From Cavia porcellus (taxonomy: Eukaryota > Chordata > Mammalia > Rodentia > Caviidae), in contig NW_026947485.1 of the NCBI RefSeq assembly GCF_034190915.1, positions 30,083,519-30,147,518 of the forward strand: DNA of 64,000 nt, given 5' to 3'. Shown piece after piece: positions 47,465 to 59,119 of this stretch; position 1 is the first letter of the stretch; the number at the start of each line of letters is the position of its first letter. The notes below the pieces were generated by a model. The model was not told the DNA's origin. It saw only the letters and a program-made list of their open reading frames with translations, and did no database searches. Both the position numbers and the translations under genes were made by a program.

Positions 47465-47657
47465 TCATGGTTTCTCCATTCTGCTGTAGATTAGAATCAC
47501 CTACCCCAGAGAATTCTGAAAAGCTCCCAATGTCCATGCCCTGCCTGCCAACCTAATCAGAGTCTCTGGGGCAGAGCTGAGACAGGCAGAAATTACAGAA
47601 TTTTCCAGGTGATGTCAATGTTCAGTTTGATTGAAAGTCACTGGTTTTCAGTGGATA
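47465..47657 (+). mobile_element. hAT-Charlie MITE (MER5A-like)
   Basis: 'ggtttctccattctgctgta' then 'gattagaatcacctacccc', 'cctaatcagagtctctgggg', 'ttttccaggtgatgtcaatg' and an end 'gtcactggttttcag' follow the MER5A sense order with near-inverse ends. Confidence 0.65.
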
Positions 47658-48239
47658 AACAGGCTCAGGAGTAAAGAAACTACTTTCTTAACTAAGCTCT
47701 TAGGCACTGATGATTCAGACAATCTGCTCCCTAATGATAGATGCAAAACTACTCTGGGTTCATATAGGATGAGCCCTACCTCATCCCAGGTTAAATAAAT
47801 TTGATGGAAAGAAATCCATTGAACACTCTCTTTTTTGGGTCACTAACTCTATATCTTCTGATTATATATAATAAACTAGGTTATTTTAGTTAGAAAATGA
47901 GTACAGGCTTTCTTTAGAAAATATGAAAAAAATAAACCATTTCTACTCTCATATTAAGGAAATTATGGTTAACTTTTTGGAGTAAAAATGAACATCATAC
48001 TGTATGTACAATTTTGTAACCTAGTGTTTTTACTTTATAATGTGAAAACCTTCTCATGTCATCACATAACGACCACCAAAGTTGTGGGTAGCTACAAAAC
48101 ACTGACGGTTTTTCTTTTATTTTTCATTTTTTAAAAATTTTAAAGTAATACAACTAGATATCAATAAAATATAAAGATCACTCCTCTTACTTCTATGGAA
48201 CAACTGCAGAACAAAATTGCCTAACAAACTAGTAAGCAA

Positions 48240-48325
48240 AGGGCTGGGGATATAGCTCAGCACAGCTCCTGTCTAGCAAATGCAAGGTCTTGAGTTTGAT
48301 TTCCAGTACAAACAACAACATTAAC
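48240..48325 (+). mobile_element. ID-family SINE
   Basis: 'gggctggggatatagctcag' ... 'gtctagcaaatgcaaggtct' ... 'gagtttgatttccagtaca' with an AAC-rich tail. Confidence 0.85.
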
Positions 48326-50087
48326 AACAAAACACTAAGGGAATAACAATAGTTAATAAATTGTGGATCATGATCTTAAAAGAATGGCCAAATGCAGACA
48401 AAAAGACTCTTACAAAGAAGAAACAAACAAAAGGACAGCACTTACTTTTCAATGAACAAAGAGAAAATATTAATATAAATAAAAAAGCATATACCTTGAA
48501 ATATTTTTAAAACAATGGAATAGATAATTTGGGGAATTATTTGAATTTTTCCTCACTTTCTACTTAAATATCTCCTATTTTGCACTTTCTCTATTTTTTC
48601 TCTCTTATATATGTGTGTGTGTTTGCTTTTGAGTTTCTCATATAAAAGAAACCATGCAACATTTAAGCTTGTGTATCTGACTTATTTTCTTTACCACTGT
48701 GTTCTCAAGTTGCCCCCATTTGCCTACAATGCCTCAAGTTTATCTTTCTGTGTGGCACAACAGCACACCATTGTGTGTAGGCACCACACTTTTTAAAATC
48801 CATTCATCTGTTAACAGACATGTATGTGTTTATGAGATCCAGCTTTTATAAATTATGCGCTATAAGCATGGGTATCATGTATCCCTGTAATATGATGACT
48901 TTAACTCTTTTGGGAAGATGCCTAATAGGAAGATAACTGAGTCAAATAGAATTGCTATTTTTAGTTTTCAGAGGAATCACCACATTGATTTCTATAGTGG
49001 TTGTACTAGTTTACATCACCATTAACAACGGAGAGGAGGTCATTTCCTCCCACATCCTTCCCAGCATTTTGTTATTATTTGACTTTTTCATGACAGCCAC
49101 TCTTTCTGGAGTAGAATGGTATCTCACTGTAGTTTTAATCTGTATTTCTGTAAAGACCAGCAATGTTGAACATTTTTTCATATACTGGCCGTTTGTACTT
49201 CTGAGAGGTGTCTATTCATTTAAAAGGTTCATTTTTAAAACTGAGTCTTATTTAGGGGGAGTCTGATTTTTTGAGGTCTTTATATATTCTAGATATTAGT
49301 CCTCTGTTCAAGGAATAGCTGGCAACTTTTTCCCACTTGTCTCTTCACTCTGTTGGCTGTTCCTTTGCTGTGCAGCTTTTAAATTTGGTATGATCCCATT
49401 TGTTGATTCTTAGTATTATTTATTGTTCCTTGGGGTTTTGTTCAGAAAGTCCTTGCTATGCTTATGTCTTCTAGAATTTTGCCTATTTTACCTTTCAGCA
49501 GATTGTTTCTGTTTTAACATTTAAATCTTTGATCCACTTTGATCTTAGTTTAGTATGTGGAAAAGACTAACCTATGTTTTAGCATGTGGTATGGCGTAGT
49601 CTAGGTATAGCTGGCACCTTTATTATTCCTCAGTGCATGTCTTTGGCCCCTTTGTCAAAGATCAAATGGTTGAGTGCGCCGAGGGTTGCTTGTGCTCCTC
49701 TGCTCTGTGACATTAACTGTGATGCTTGTTTTTGTGCCAGTATCATGCTACTTTTATAACAGTAGTTCTGTAGCATAACTTCAAGTCTGGTATTGTGATG
49801 CCTCCTGCTTTGCTTTTGTTACCCAGGCTTGCTTTTGGTATTCTGGGTTTCTTTTGGTTCCATATAAATTTTAGAATTATTTTCTCTAGATTTGTGAGAA
49901 ATACTGTTGGTATTTTGACTGAGGTGTGTTAAATCTGTATGTCAATTTTAGAAGTAGTCATTTTGATTACATTGGTTCTACCTATCCAGGAACAGAGGAT
50001 ATCTTTCCACTTTTCTGATGTCCTCCTCAATTTCCTTTTTCAGAGTGATACAGTTTTCACTGTGGAAGCATTTCATTTCCTTGGTTA

Positions 50088-50180
50088 ACTCTTTTTTTTT
50101 TCCTTTGGTCCTGGATTCAAGTCATGACTTCATGTTTGCCAGGCAGGCACTGTGCTGCTGAGTTACATCACTGGCCCTGG
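50088..50180 (-). mobile_element. ID-family SINE nested in the LINE-1
   Basis: T-run then 'tggtcctggattcaagtcat' ... 'gccaggcaggcactgtgctg' ... 'ctgagttacatcactggcc'. 'cttggttaact' and 'ctggttaattctt' flank it, resembling a diverged target-site duplication. Confidence 0.85.
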
Positions 50181-50445
50181 TTAATTCTTAATATTTAACT
50201 TTTCTTGGGGGTACTGTAAGTGGTATTGTTTTCCTAATTTCTTTCTCAGTGCATGCATTATTAGTGTATAGGAATGCCCATTAATTTTTCTGTGTTTATT
50301 TTGTAAACTGCTACAATGCTGAATTTGGTTGTTAAATTCACGAGTCTTTTGGTAAAATTTTCTGGGACCATAAATAGGATCACATCATGGGCAAATAATA
50401 ATACATTACTTCATCCCTTCCTATCATACTCCTATTCTTTCCATT

Positions 50446-51040
50446 GCTTGAGTGCTGTGGTGGATCAACCTATGGTCAACTTGCAGCCCCTAGCTGACCT
50501 GAACCAGTGTGGTGCTGGGTGTGGCACACCTGAGGATTTTTGCCAACAGCAAAAAAGGAGACCTGGAGGGGAAGAAGGTGTGCTGTTGGTTCTCCTGGAG
50601 AAGACTGTTGCACAGTTTTCCTGATATAGCCTCAGCTGTTCTCATCACTGGAGAAGCTTGGGTCCTTGCCGTTGATTAGGATGGCTGTGGTTTTCTTCAA
50701 GGGAGCTCTAGTCCTTACCTTGAGCTCACTTCCTGGCTCCAGTGTGGATCCCCCAGCTTACTGGCGCAGATCCTTTACCCTGCTGGCATAGACTTTCTAG
50801 CTTTCATCACTGATGTTTTTGGGCCTTTCCAATGCAGATTCCTGATACAAACTTGCATGAGACATTGTCATAGGCTCTATGCCTCCAGGTGGACTTGTGG
50901 AGGACATTGCTGTGGGGTCCATGTCCTCAGCTACATTCTTTGGGTCTCTGGTGCATGCACAGATCTCCTGCACTGTTTTACATTTGACTCTTTGGATGAA
51001 TATTATAAAATAACCCTAAAATTATGTATCATGTATTAAA
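50446..51040. other. Unidentified segment inside the LINE-1 reverse transcriptase
   Basis: L1 homology stops at ~50445 (just N-terminal to the FADD block) and resumes at ~51040 with 'LARTI'-like codons, which in an intact ORF2 are only ~15-20 codons apart. The ~0.6 kb between is GC-richer and matches nothing I know. It may be an inserted LTR-type or other element; the ends are not resolved. Confidence 0.55.
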
Positions 51041-51673
51041 TCCATTCCTTATAAGCCCTGACTACAACAATTGTTCTAGCTAATGTTTTGAGGGCTATGT
51101 TAAATACAACAGTGGACATCCTTATCTTGTTCCTCATTTTAGAGGGAAAGCTTTCAGTTCAAGCTTTCAGTTATTCTCTGTTTAATATGATGGTGGCATT
51201 AGGTTAGCCATAAATGGCTTTTGTCAGACTGGGATAAGGTTTCTGCATACCTTTTTGTTTAGGGTTTTCATTAATGGATGCTGTATTTTGTCAAAAGCTT
51301 TTTCTGTGTCTACTGAGGTGATTATATGACTTTGTTTATGTGATGAGTTATTGATTTGTGTATGTTGAACCATACTTGTATCCCTGGAATGGTATATGAT
51401 CTTTTTGATGATTTGTTGCATTGCTTATCAGTATGTTGTTGAGGACTTTTGCATCGGTATTCATTAAAGAAACTGGCCTGTAGTTCTCTTTTTTGTTTGG
51501 ATCCTTGTCTGGTTTTGGAGTCAGGGTAATGCTAGCTTCCCAGACTGATTTCTGCAATATTCCTTCTTTCTTGATTTCATTAAATAGTTTGAGAAGTAGT
51601 TATTAGCTCCTCCAGAACCTCTTGTAGTTTGGTATTGAATTCATGAGGTCCTGGTTTTTTTTTGTTGGTAGAG

Positions 51674-51696
51674 CTTATTATTATTATTATTATTAC
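51674..51696. repeat. TTA microsatellite
   Basis: A run of TTA triplets within the antisense LINE-1. Confidence 0.85.
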
Positions 51697-52797
51697 TGTT
51701 TTAATTTCATTTCTATTATTGGCTTTTTCAACCTTTTTAAGTCTTCTTGGTTCAGTTTTGGTAATTCATATGTAGCTAGAAGACTCACCATTTCTCTGAG
51801 TCTGTGAAGTTGTGGTTAGTAAGTTTTCTGGATCATGGCAGTATTCACTGTCATTTCTCTTTTCTCATTTCTAATTGCATTGATTTGTGTCTTGTCTTTC
51901 CTTTTTTTTTTTTTTTTTTTTTTTGGTAGGACTGACTAAGGGTTTGTCCATTCTCTTTAGTCTTTCAAAGAATCAGCTTTTCAATTCACTGATTCTTTGT
52001 ACTTTTATTTTTGGTCTCCATTTCCTTGTTTTGTGCTTTGATCATTATAACTTGCTTCCTTATACAAGCTCTGGGTTTGGATTGTTCTTGCTTTTCTAGA
52101 ACCTTGAGATGCATCATTAGGTTATAGGGCTCATGTAAACATTCACAGGTATAAACTTCCTTTGTAGGATTGCTTTTACTGTGTCCTATAAGTTCTGATA
52201 TGTTGTATTGGCATTATGATTTCATCCTAGAAGTGTCCTACTTTCGCAGTTTCTGTGAATTTTTTTACTATTGATTTCTAGTTTCACTGCACTGTGATCT
52301 GATAATATGCATGGTAAAACTGTGATGCTTTTGCATTTACATAAGCATGCTTTATTAGCCAGTATATGGTCTATTTTGTAGAAGTACCATGTGGTACCAA
52401 AAAGTGTATTTTGTTGTTATTGTGTGGAACATTCAATAGATTTCTATTAAGTTCATTTGTTCTACTATGGTGCTTCAACTCTGATTTTTTCTTTATTTTA
52501 TGTTTAGTAGATCTGTTTATTTGTGATAACGGGAGATTAAGGCTCCCCAGTATAAATGTATTGATGCTTATTAGATCCTTTATGTCAGTGAGTGCTTGTT
52601 TTATGAAATAAGGTGCACTATGTTTTGGTGCATATTCCTGTTGAATATTTCCATTAACTCATATGCAACATCCTCCTTTATGGCTTTTGATCAGCTTTAA
52701 TTTAAAGTCCATTTTGAAAACAGGATAGCTACTCCTGCTTGTTTTTGGGTTTCTGTGGCATGGAACGTGGTTCTCCAACCTTTGAATTTTAATTTTT

Positions 52798-52876
52798 TTT
52801 TTTTGGTACTGGCTATTGAACTCTCAACCTCGCACTTGCCAGGCAGGCACTTATGCTGCTGAGCTAAATCCCCAGC
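52798..52876 (-). mobile_element. ID-family SINE nested in the LINE-1, with target-site duplication
   Basis: 'tggtactggctattgaactc' ... 'gccaggcaggcacttatgc' ... 'gctgagctaaatccccagc'. Identical 15-base flanks (TGAATTTTAATTTTT) at 52783-52797 and 52877-52891. Confidence 0.93.
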
Positions 52877-54793
52877 TGAATTTTAATTTTTCAATTTCTT
52901 TTTGTATTAGATGAGTTTTTTGTAAAAAATACATCATTGGACTTTGTTTCTTCATCCATTCTGCTAATCTATTTTGATCTGTGAATTGAGTCCATTCACA
53001 CTGATAGTTATAATTGATAGGCAGTGATTTATTTCTATCATTGCATTGCTTTTTAACCCTTTACTTTTTTGCTAGTCTTAACTGATGTATTCATTCTATT
53101 GGACCTTTTGTAAATTAGCTTCACTAACTCTAGGATGTTCTTGATAATTTTTGGTGTATTGGTTTAGTGGTTAAGAATTTCTTCAGGTGTTCCTTATCAT
53201 GGACATATCTTATTTTTCCATAAATTTTGAAAGATAATTTTGCAGGGAATATCACTCTAGGTTGGAAGTTTCTTTTAGGAGTTGAAATACTTTATTCCAA
53301 GCTCTCTTTGCCTTTAAGGTTTGTGTTTAGAAGTCTGCTGTAATTCTGCTGGGTTTTCCTATACAGGTGATTTATTTCTTTTCTTTAACAGGTTTAAGAT
53401 CCTTTTCTTGTGTTGGATTTCTGGTATTCTCCCTCCTCAATTTCTGGTATTTTAATCATTATGTGGTGTGGAGTGGTGTTTTTCTGATCATGGATAGTTG
53501 AGGTTCTATACGCCTCACTTATCTGTATGTTAAACTCCTTTTCCATGCCTGAAAAGTTTTTTCCTATTATTGCTTTTAATAAGTTTTTTAAATGCCCTTT
53601 TGTGCTATCTTCTGGCTTTTCATTAATTTCAATTACTCTTATGTTAGTCTTTGAGTTATCCAGGAGCTGATGGATCCATTGCTCATGTTTTCTTGTTCTT
53701 TTTAAGGTAATTGATCACTAACAACAGCCCTGGCTTCTAGATCTGACCTTCTGTCCTCACACTGAGCATGTCTCTGTCAAGTGGTTTTCTCTGTGTTAGT
53801 ATCTGGATTCATATTTTTAATCTTCTGGATTTCTGTTTGGAACTTTTTTTTTATGGATTCCCATTCTAGGCTATGCTGGATGTTTATGTTTGGTATTTCT
53901 TTCTTTAGTGTCACTAGATTTTTATTAGTGTCTTTTTTGTATTTGCTAATCATTCGTTTCATTTAGGTCGTTATCTGTTTAATTATATCTTTGAATTCAC
54001 CAAGCACCTTAAGGAACTATTTTGCTATTCCCTTTTATCCCTTTCAGACATTTCTGCAGTGTGGCTTATGATTTTGTCACCCTCAGTGTTCCCTCCCCAG
54101 TTCCCTTGGGGAGCTGGGAATTTTTGGAGGCATTCTGTTTCCTTGTTTTCTCATGTTTCTATTTATTCTGTTTGTTTTCTATGGTGAAGGTTTCAGCTTC
54201 TTTGGTCTAGTGCCCAGCTCTTCAGGAATGAGCCACACTACTGTTCATGACTTCCAGGCAATCCAGATATTGACAAATAGAGAAAACTCGTTGACAGCCC
54301 CAACTATGTCATCTTGGCTATAGGAGTAAAGTCAGTGACAACAATGGCATCAAATATAAACAGGATACTGACAACCCAAAACACTCTTCACAAACCACCC
54401 TTAACCAGAGCAGAGATCTGTGTCTTTAGTGTAAACATCTCCTCCAGCTCCTCTCTCTCTAAAGGTTATACCCACCAAACCTGGCCTCCCACCACACAAT
54501 ACAGAACCTGTGATCTTGGTTTGAGCCTGAGCTTCTCAGGGCATCTCAGAGATCTGTCTAGCTCTCACCCTTTCCAAGCATGTCTCCCATAGTTGTCTCA
54601 TCTAATTTCTGTGGTAGGTAATGCTTTAGTCTTGGAGGTAATGCTTCATGCTCCTCCTGGGTGTTGGTCTCATCCTCAATCAGATCAGTCTTTTGGTTGT
54701 CACCTCTACTCTTCCACGCTGAGGAGAACCAGGGCACAGAGCCAGCTAGTATTTGGTAGTTTGGCTGCACAGGGCGTGAAGGGCAGCCAGTCC

Positions 54794-54810
54794 TGGTGGT
54801 GGTGGTGGTA
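54794..54810. repeat. GGT triplet repeat
   Basis: Five GGT units at the 5'-region side of the antisense LINE-1. Confidence 0.75.
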
Positions 54811-55367
54811 GGGGCTCTCTCCTCCTCACCCACAGGGGCTCATGAGGTGGTAGGAGCAGGTAGCACTGTAGTGTTTTAAATGGTCATTATTGGTGGATAA
54901 TTTCTGCTTTTAGATTTATTCCTAGATTCAATTTACCCCATGACCTCTTGAACTACAAACTAAGACTAGTAAATACGGACAGGATAAAATTGTGGTATAA
55001 TGGTAAAATGAAGAGTAGGAACATTTGTGATAGGAAGTACTTGTCAATTTCACTGGTGTAAATATGCCCACTGTGGCCAATTCCAAGATAACCATTTAAT
55101 GACTTGCTTGCAAATTGAATATTTAATAACTGGTTTTCTGGAGTAAAGTGTGTACAAGTGGAGTATGAGTGGAAGTTACTGTGAATGAAGGTGAACCAAC
55201 CACAGTCCCAGTCTGTTTGTGTATTTTTGTATTTAGAGTTTGGAGGTGTGAAGTTAACAGTAATTGAGGCAGTTAGATGAATGAATATCTAAAAAATTTC
55301 TGGGAAGATATTAATGGGGTAATAGTTAATATAGAGTGAATGTCCTGGAAAGACCATGTTCTTTGTT

Positions 55368-55478
55368 ATATTTTTTTGAGATGCTCTATAGCCTAGGCTG
55401 GCCTTGAACTTGTGACTCTACTGTCTCAGCCTCTTGAGTACTGAAATTACAAGCATGCATCATCATGTTCACTCCTAG
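55368..55478 (-). mobile_element. B1 SINE
   Basis: 'tttttttgagatgctctata' ... 'ctaggctggccttgaacttg' ... 'tctcagcctcttgagtact'. Antisense. Confidence 0.85.
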
Positions 55479-55479
55479 A

Positions 55480-57215
55480 CTCCTATTCATGTTCTTTGAA
55501 TAGACAAACATGAGGATATCTCAAGTTAAGCATATTCAGAGATACTTCTTCACCCATACATGGGACTAATAATGTCTTAGGACTGATTAAAAATCAACAC
55601 TGTACATAAAGAACGTTAGTTAAGCATATACAGTAAATGCTTCACAAACATTTGTTGCCTCTCCCCCATGGAAACTATTGCTATTCCTAGTGTTAAAGGA
55701 GTTACTGTACTTTATTTTCAAATAATTTAACGTTTGTCTTAAATCCCACATCTCTATGATTTACACTGAGGATTGGAAAACCGTCACCTGTGGGCCAAGG
55801 CTGGCCTGGTTTTATAAATAATGTCTTAGCTAAATTCTGACTTTTAACAGAGCACATCATGCCCATTTGTTCACGGGGTGCTACAGTTATGCTTTTTCAC
55901 CGTGGCAGTAAAGATGAGGGGCTGCGAGACAGAGCTGACAGCCTGCAAAACCTGAGACATTTATTCTCTGGTCCTGTACAGAAAAAATTCACTAGTGTAT
56001 GCTTTAAACCATTTTAGGATTTTCTTAAGTGAATACCTTCTTTTCACTTCACTACACTGAAAAAAAAACAAAACAAATAAAGATAGGGACTGAAAAAGAT
56101 GGAAAGATTCTCCTAGAAACTGCAAAACAAGTGTTGAATCCAAGGACCCCGAAGAAATATTAGGTTAAAGCTGAGCTCTGGTTCAGTCTGGCTAAGAAGG
56201 AAACCTTAAGGAATATTTTATAAATGAAGTTTTCTGCACGATGACTGTTTCTTCTGACCCAGGAATGCACCTTGAATATGGAACTTGGAAGAGTGGATTT
56301 AGGAGGTAGAAATGTGGCGTATTATTTATAACGTGGCAAAGAAAGTGACTGGAACCACATTAGTCAAGCAAAATAAACTGATCTCTCTAACTACAGGTAA
56401 AATAACATTCCTAACATTCAAAAATGTACACAATCAAAACTGTACAGGGTAAGGGTTTAAAAAACCATTTCCTCTGCTAATTTTTGATGTTTACATAGAA
56501 TGTTCTCCAAGTAGCAAATAACTTACCAATGATCTTGACAGACTGAAAATGATACATCTTTACCACAACACAAATTAATTCTCTCAGTGGGAAACTGCTA
56601 AAATAGGCAAGGTGTCATAAAGATTTCTTTATGTCTGAAGGACAGGAAATGATTCCATTTCTTCCAAATGTGCTTACATGAAAAATTAACGAACTCTCAA
56701 ACTGTCTTTATTTTCATGGAGTTTGGAGGTGCCTGTTACTAATTGGGGTAATTCTGGTTATCTTGCATTGGACATGAGGTATAAAACAGTTTGAGAGTGC
56801 CCCTAATAATTCATATTCCATATGGACAAATACAGAAACATCTAGAAAGGAGGACTGCAGCACTATACAACGTTCTCAAAATCATGTTCTCTTTCATTTT
56901 ATGCATTTACATAGTAAATGCACAAAATAAAATATAAGGCACACATGGTGGCCTGTTTCAAGAAATGATCAGAGGACCGACACAAGTGAGCCAGTTCATC
57001 CTCCAGAAGAATGACCATGATCTGTTCTTGAAGTAACTGAGAATGGACTGAAAGCTTTAATAAGAACCATGCTGCCCTCGGAAGGTGATGGTGAACCTTC
57101 CAGTGTTCAGTTCACAAACAGTCTGCTGGGGCACGTGTGTTACAGGTTTGTCGCCACTGCCCGGGCCCTGCTGCCTGCCTTACCCTTGGTCTGCCCTGGG
57201 ACTGCTAGGCCTCTC
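55480..57215. other. Intron 3 segment without recognised repeat
   Basis: Repeat-poor AT-leaning sequence. The 56.2-56.85 kb part has 'tattatttataacgtggc' and many TAAT cores and could be maintained noncoding DNA. No exon seen. Confidence 0.4.
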
Positions 57216-57219
57216 CTGC

Positions 57220-57455
57220 CATAGTGCTTTGGAAAAATGCTTCCTTATTTTCCTTTCTCTTTCTCAGGACATTGTTCCTTCTTTCCTGTCTTGACTCTTG
57301 CTCATCTTTTCAGGTAAGCCTTCCCTGGCCAGGTGCTTCTTTCTGGAACTCTCAGGTCACTGATTTTTTTTGTCTAGCATCAGGCATGATGACAACTGTA
57401 CATTTACTTCTGTATTTATTTGATTAGTGACTGTCTATATTCTAGTGGTGGGAAG
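57220..57455 (+). mobile_element. LINE-2 (L2) 3' fragment
   Basis: 'ttgactcttgctcatctttt' then 'aagccttccctggccagg', 'gcatgatgacaactgtac' and 'tatttgattagtgactgtct' follow the L2 3' consensus order. Confidence 0.6.
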
Positions 57456-57489
57456 GGAAATTTATTGACTGTTTCTCAGACAAGACACA

Positions 57490-57660
57490 AAGGACAGCCA
57501 GGTATAGTGGCACACACCTGTAATGCCAGCACTAGGGAGGCTGAGGCAAGAGAATTACTGTGAGTTTGAAGCCAGTCTGGACTACAAAGTGAGTTCAAGG
57601 TCACCCTAAACTACATAATGAAACCCTGTCTCAAAAAGAAAATTAAAAAAAAGAAAAGAA
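57490..57660 (+). mobile_element. B1 SINE
   Basis: 'gccaggtatagtggcacaca' ... 'ggctgaggcaagagaattac' ... 'gagttcaaggtcaccctaaa' ... 'accctgtctcaaaaagaaaa'. Sense, with the duplicated central block. Confidence 0.9.
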
Positions 57661-57681
57661 AAAAAGATATAAAGGACCTCC

Positions 57682-57684
<3 letters not shown>

Positions 57685-57732
<48 letters not shown>

Positions 57733-57805
57733 CGGAATGGGAATCAAACTCAGGACCTTGTGGTGCTAAGCAGGGGCTTGTGCTGCTGAGCTCTCTCTCT
57801 CCAGC
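57685..57805 (-). mobile_element. ID-family SINE with a (CT)n tail
   Basis: A pure CT run of 45 bases (57685-57729) sits where the poly-T of an antisense ID should be. It is followed by 'tgggaatcaaactcaggacc' ... 'gctaagcaggggcttgtgc' ... 'gctgagctctctc' and 'ccagccc'. CCTCCCAG occurs on both sides, a likely short target-site duplication. Confidence 0.7.
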
Positions 57806-58625
57806 CCCTCCCAGCCTCTTCCATAGCTTTATATTCCCCCTTCACAAAGCAGGAGCAATTCTATGGCAGAAGAAGAGGAGGAGCATCAGCTCATGCTCAA
57901 CTCACAGCCCGTGGTGCCTTCGGGTATGTTTCTTTCCAGAGATGAGGCATGAGCTGAGGACAGTTTGGGGAATAAACTGAATCCAAGGAAGACATACTAA
58001 GAAATGCGTCTGTCACTGATCCAAGCTTCATCCTGCAGTTCAGCTTTATGCAGTGATTGAATTGATATTCTGATCCTCAACACTGATCTCCACCATTTTT
58101 TAAAATCACTTCCACATTAGGAGGATGCCAAAAATCTTGCATGAGCTGTGGGAGAGAAACCTTTCTGTTCACTATAGTGGCTCAGTATCTTGCACAAAGG
58201 AAGTTTCCTAAATGTGGCCTGGTGCTTAATTATGTTATTACGAAAAATTCAAAAATAAGCAAAAACAGAGAATGCTGTAATGAACCAACGTGTGTCCACT
58301 GCTCAACTTTAACAATATCTAACACATTGCAGTTTTGTTTCATCGACTCCTTTGCCTGACCTAAGCAAACCCAAGACATTGTACTACTTCATCCATACAC
58401 GTGAAGACTCAAAATACCTTTAAAGTCACTGTCACATACATATTAATAATCTATAAATGTTTCTTCAATAACTAACAGAAGAATGAATCAGCATACTCTA
58501 GAGAGACCAATGAAGGCTCTCTTCTTTAGTCCTGGATCTGGTTATCCTGTCCCCAGCTCCTAGGAAGGCGCCCCAGTGCACCTCTTCCCGTCTCTCCGCC
58601 TCTCTCACAGTGCCAAGCCACTCAC

Positions 58626-58822
58626 CTGTCGGAGTGCTGCTGCGGAATGAAGAGGAGGGGGTGATGGGTGGGGTCACGGGAGGAGTAAGGCTTCCGCTGC
58701 TGTGGCGTGGAGGAGTGGACACATTCCCTCGAGACACTGAGCTGGACAAGGTCAGGGAGAGCTTCGGCTGAATTTTCTTCTTCAGGGACTCCTGTTCTCT
58801 GCGGGCGGCATCTGTCATGAAT
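58626..58822 (-). CDS. JAZF1: JAZF1 exon 3 (serine/proline/threonine-rich linker)
   Basis: A 197-bp exon on the minus strand. The acceptor is TGTTTCAG before ATTCATGAC, so the first base completes an arginine codon begun in exon 2. It encodes 65 codons, FMTDAARREQESLKKKIQPK through SSSFRSSTPT, and ends in the first base of a glycine codon before GTGAGT. The first 20 residues are basic and helix-prone; the rest is a low-complexity linker with PPVTPPITP, containing several SP/TP sites that could be phosphorylated. It corresponds to residues 64-128 of JAZF1. Exons 1-2, with the first finger, are upstream on the minus strand and outside the window. The frame runs open past both splice sites, which makes a longer but false reading frame. 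Confidence 0.97.
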
Positions 58823-59027
58823 CTGAAACAACAGTGGGGGACCAAGGGAGCGTAAGTGACCTGAGCCATTTATGTAGTGCCGGCAGCAAGCATGGCAGTC
58901 AGCATGACATACACAGGATGTGACAGATGCTTGGTCCCAGGGAAGGGGCTGGGAAGTAGGTGAGTCCCAGTGTCAAATGTCACAGTAGCTTCCCTTTTTC
59001 TAGGCAGCAATAAGATGACCTTCTGGT

Positions 59028-59117
59028 TTCTTTTTTCAGAGGGGGACTGGGGATTGAACTCATGATCTTGCGCTGCCAGACAAGCACTTATGCTGCTGAG
59101 CTAAATCTCCAGCCCGG
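59028..59117 (-). mobile_element. ID-family SINE
   Basis: 'gactggggattgaactcatg' ... 'gccagacaagcacttatgc' ... 'gctgagctaaatctccagcc'. Flanks 'ccttctggtttctt' and 'ccttccagtttctt' form a diverged target-site duplication. Confidence 0.92.
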
Positions 59118-59119
59118 CC

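Larger units (their letters stand above)
48485..54880 (-). mobile_element. Long antisense LINE-1, degenerate
   Basis: On the minus strand, from high to low coordinate: a GC-richer 5' region (~54.88-54.2 kb), an ORF1-like coiled-coil stretch (~53.96-53.78 kb, lysine-rich), the ORF2 endonuclease and reverse-transcriptase region with '[19 protein letters not shown]' near 51500 and 'DTEKAFDKIQHP' near 51300, the C-terminal region and a 3'UTR ending ~48.49 kb. The reverse-transcriptase catalytic block reads FAHD in place of FADD (~50.39 kb), and frameshifts and stops break every frame. Two ID elements and a ~0.6-kb foreign segment interrupt it. The 5' border is approximate. Confidence 0.85.
13862..58625 (-). 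other. JAZF1 intron 3
   Basis: A 44,764-bp intron bounded by the exon 3 donor ACAG|GTGAGT and the exon 4 acceptor CCCCACAG. It is dominated by ID and B1 SINEs, old MIR and L2 pieces, DNA-transposon relics and four or five LINE-1 segments. No exon with coding character was found in either strand. The remaining single-copy parts include several AT-rich blocks that look maintained. In human endometrial stromal sarcoma the JAZF1-SUZ12 fusion joins JAZF1 exons 1-3 to SUZ12, so its breakpoints lie in the equivalent intron. Confidence 0.92.

Noticed and set aside
51348..51557. Reverse-transcriptase-like peptide as a possible domesticated gene
   Set aside because: It is part of the degenerate LINE-1 ORF2, broken by stops and with an altered catalytic block; no sign of selection for a host function.
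57618..57980. Open frame of ~120 codons containing a Ser-Leu run
   Set aside because: Runs through the tail of a B1, a CT microsatellite and an antisense ID; the Ser-Leu run is the translated CT repeat.
58498..58869. JAZF1 reading frame of ~123 codons
   Set aside because: It includes exon 3 (58626-58822), but the ends are intron read-through; splice sites and the known protein define the real exon.
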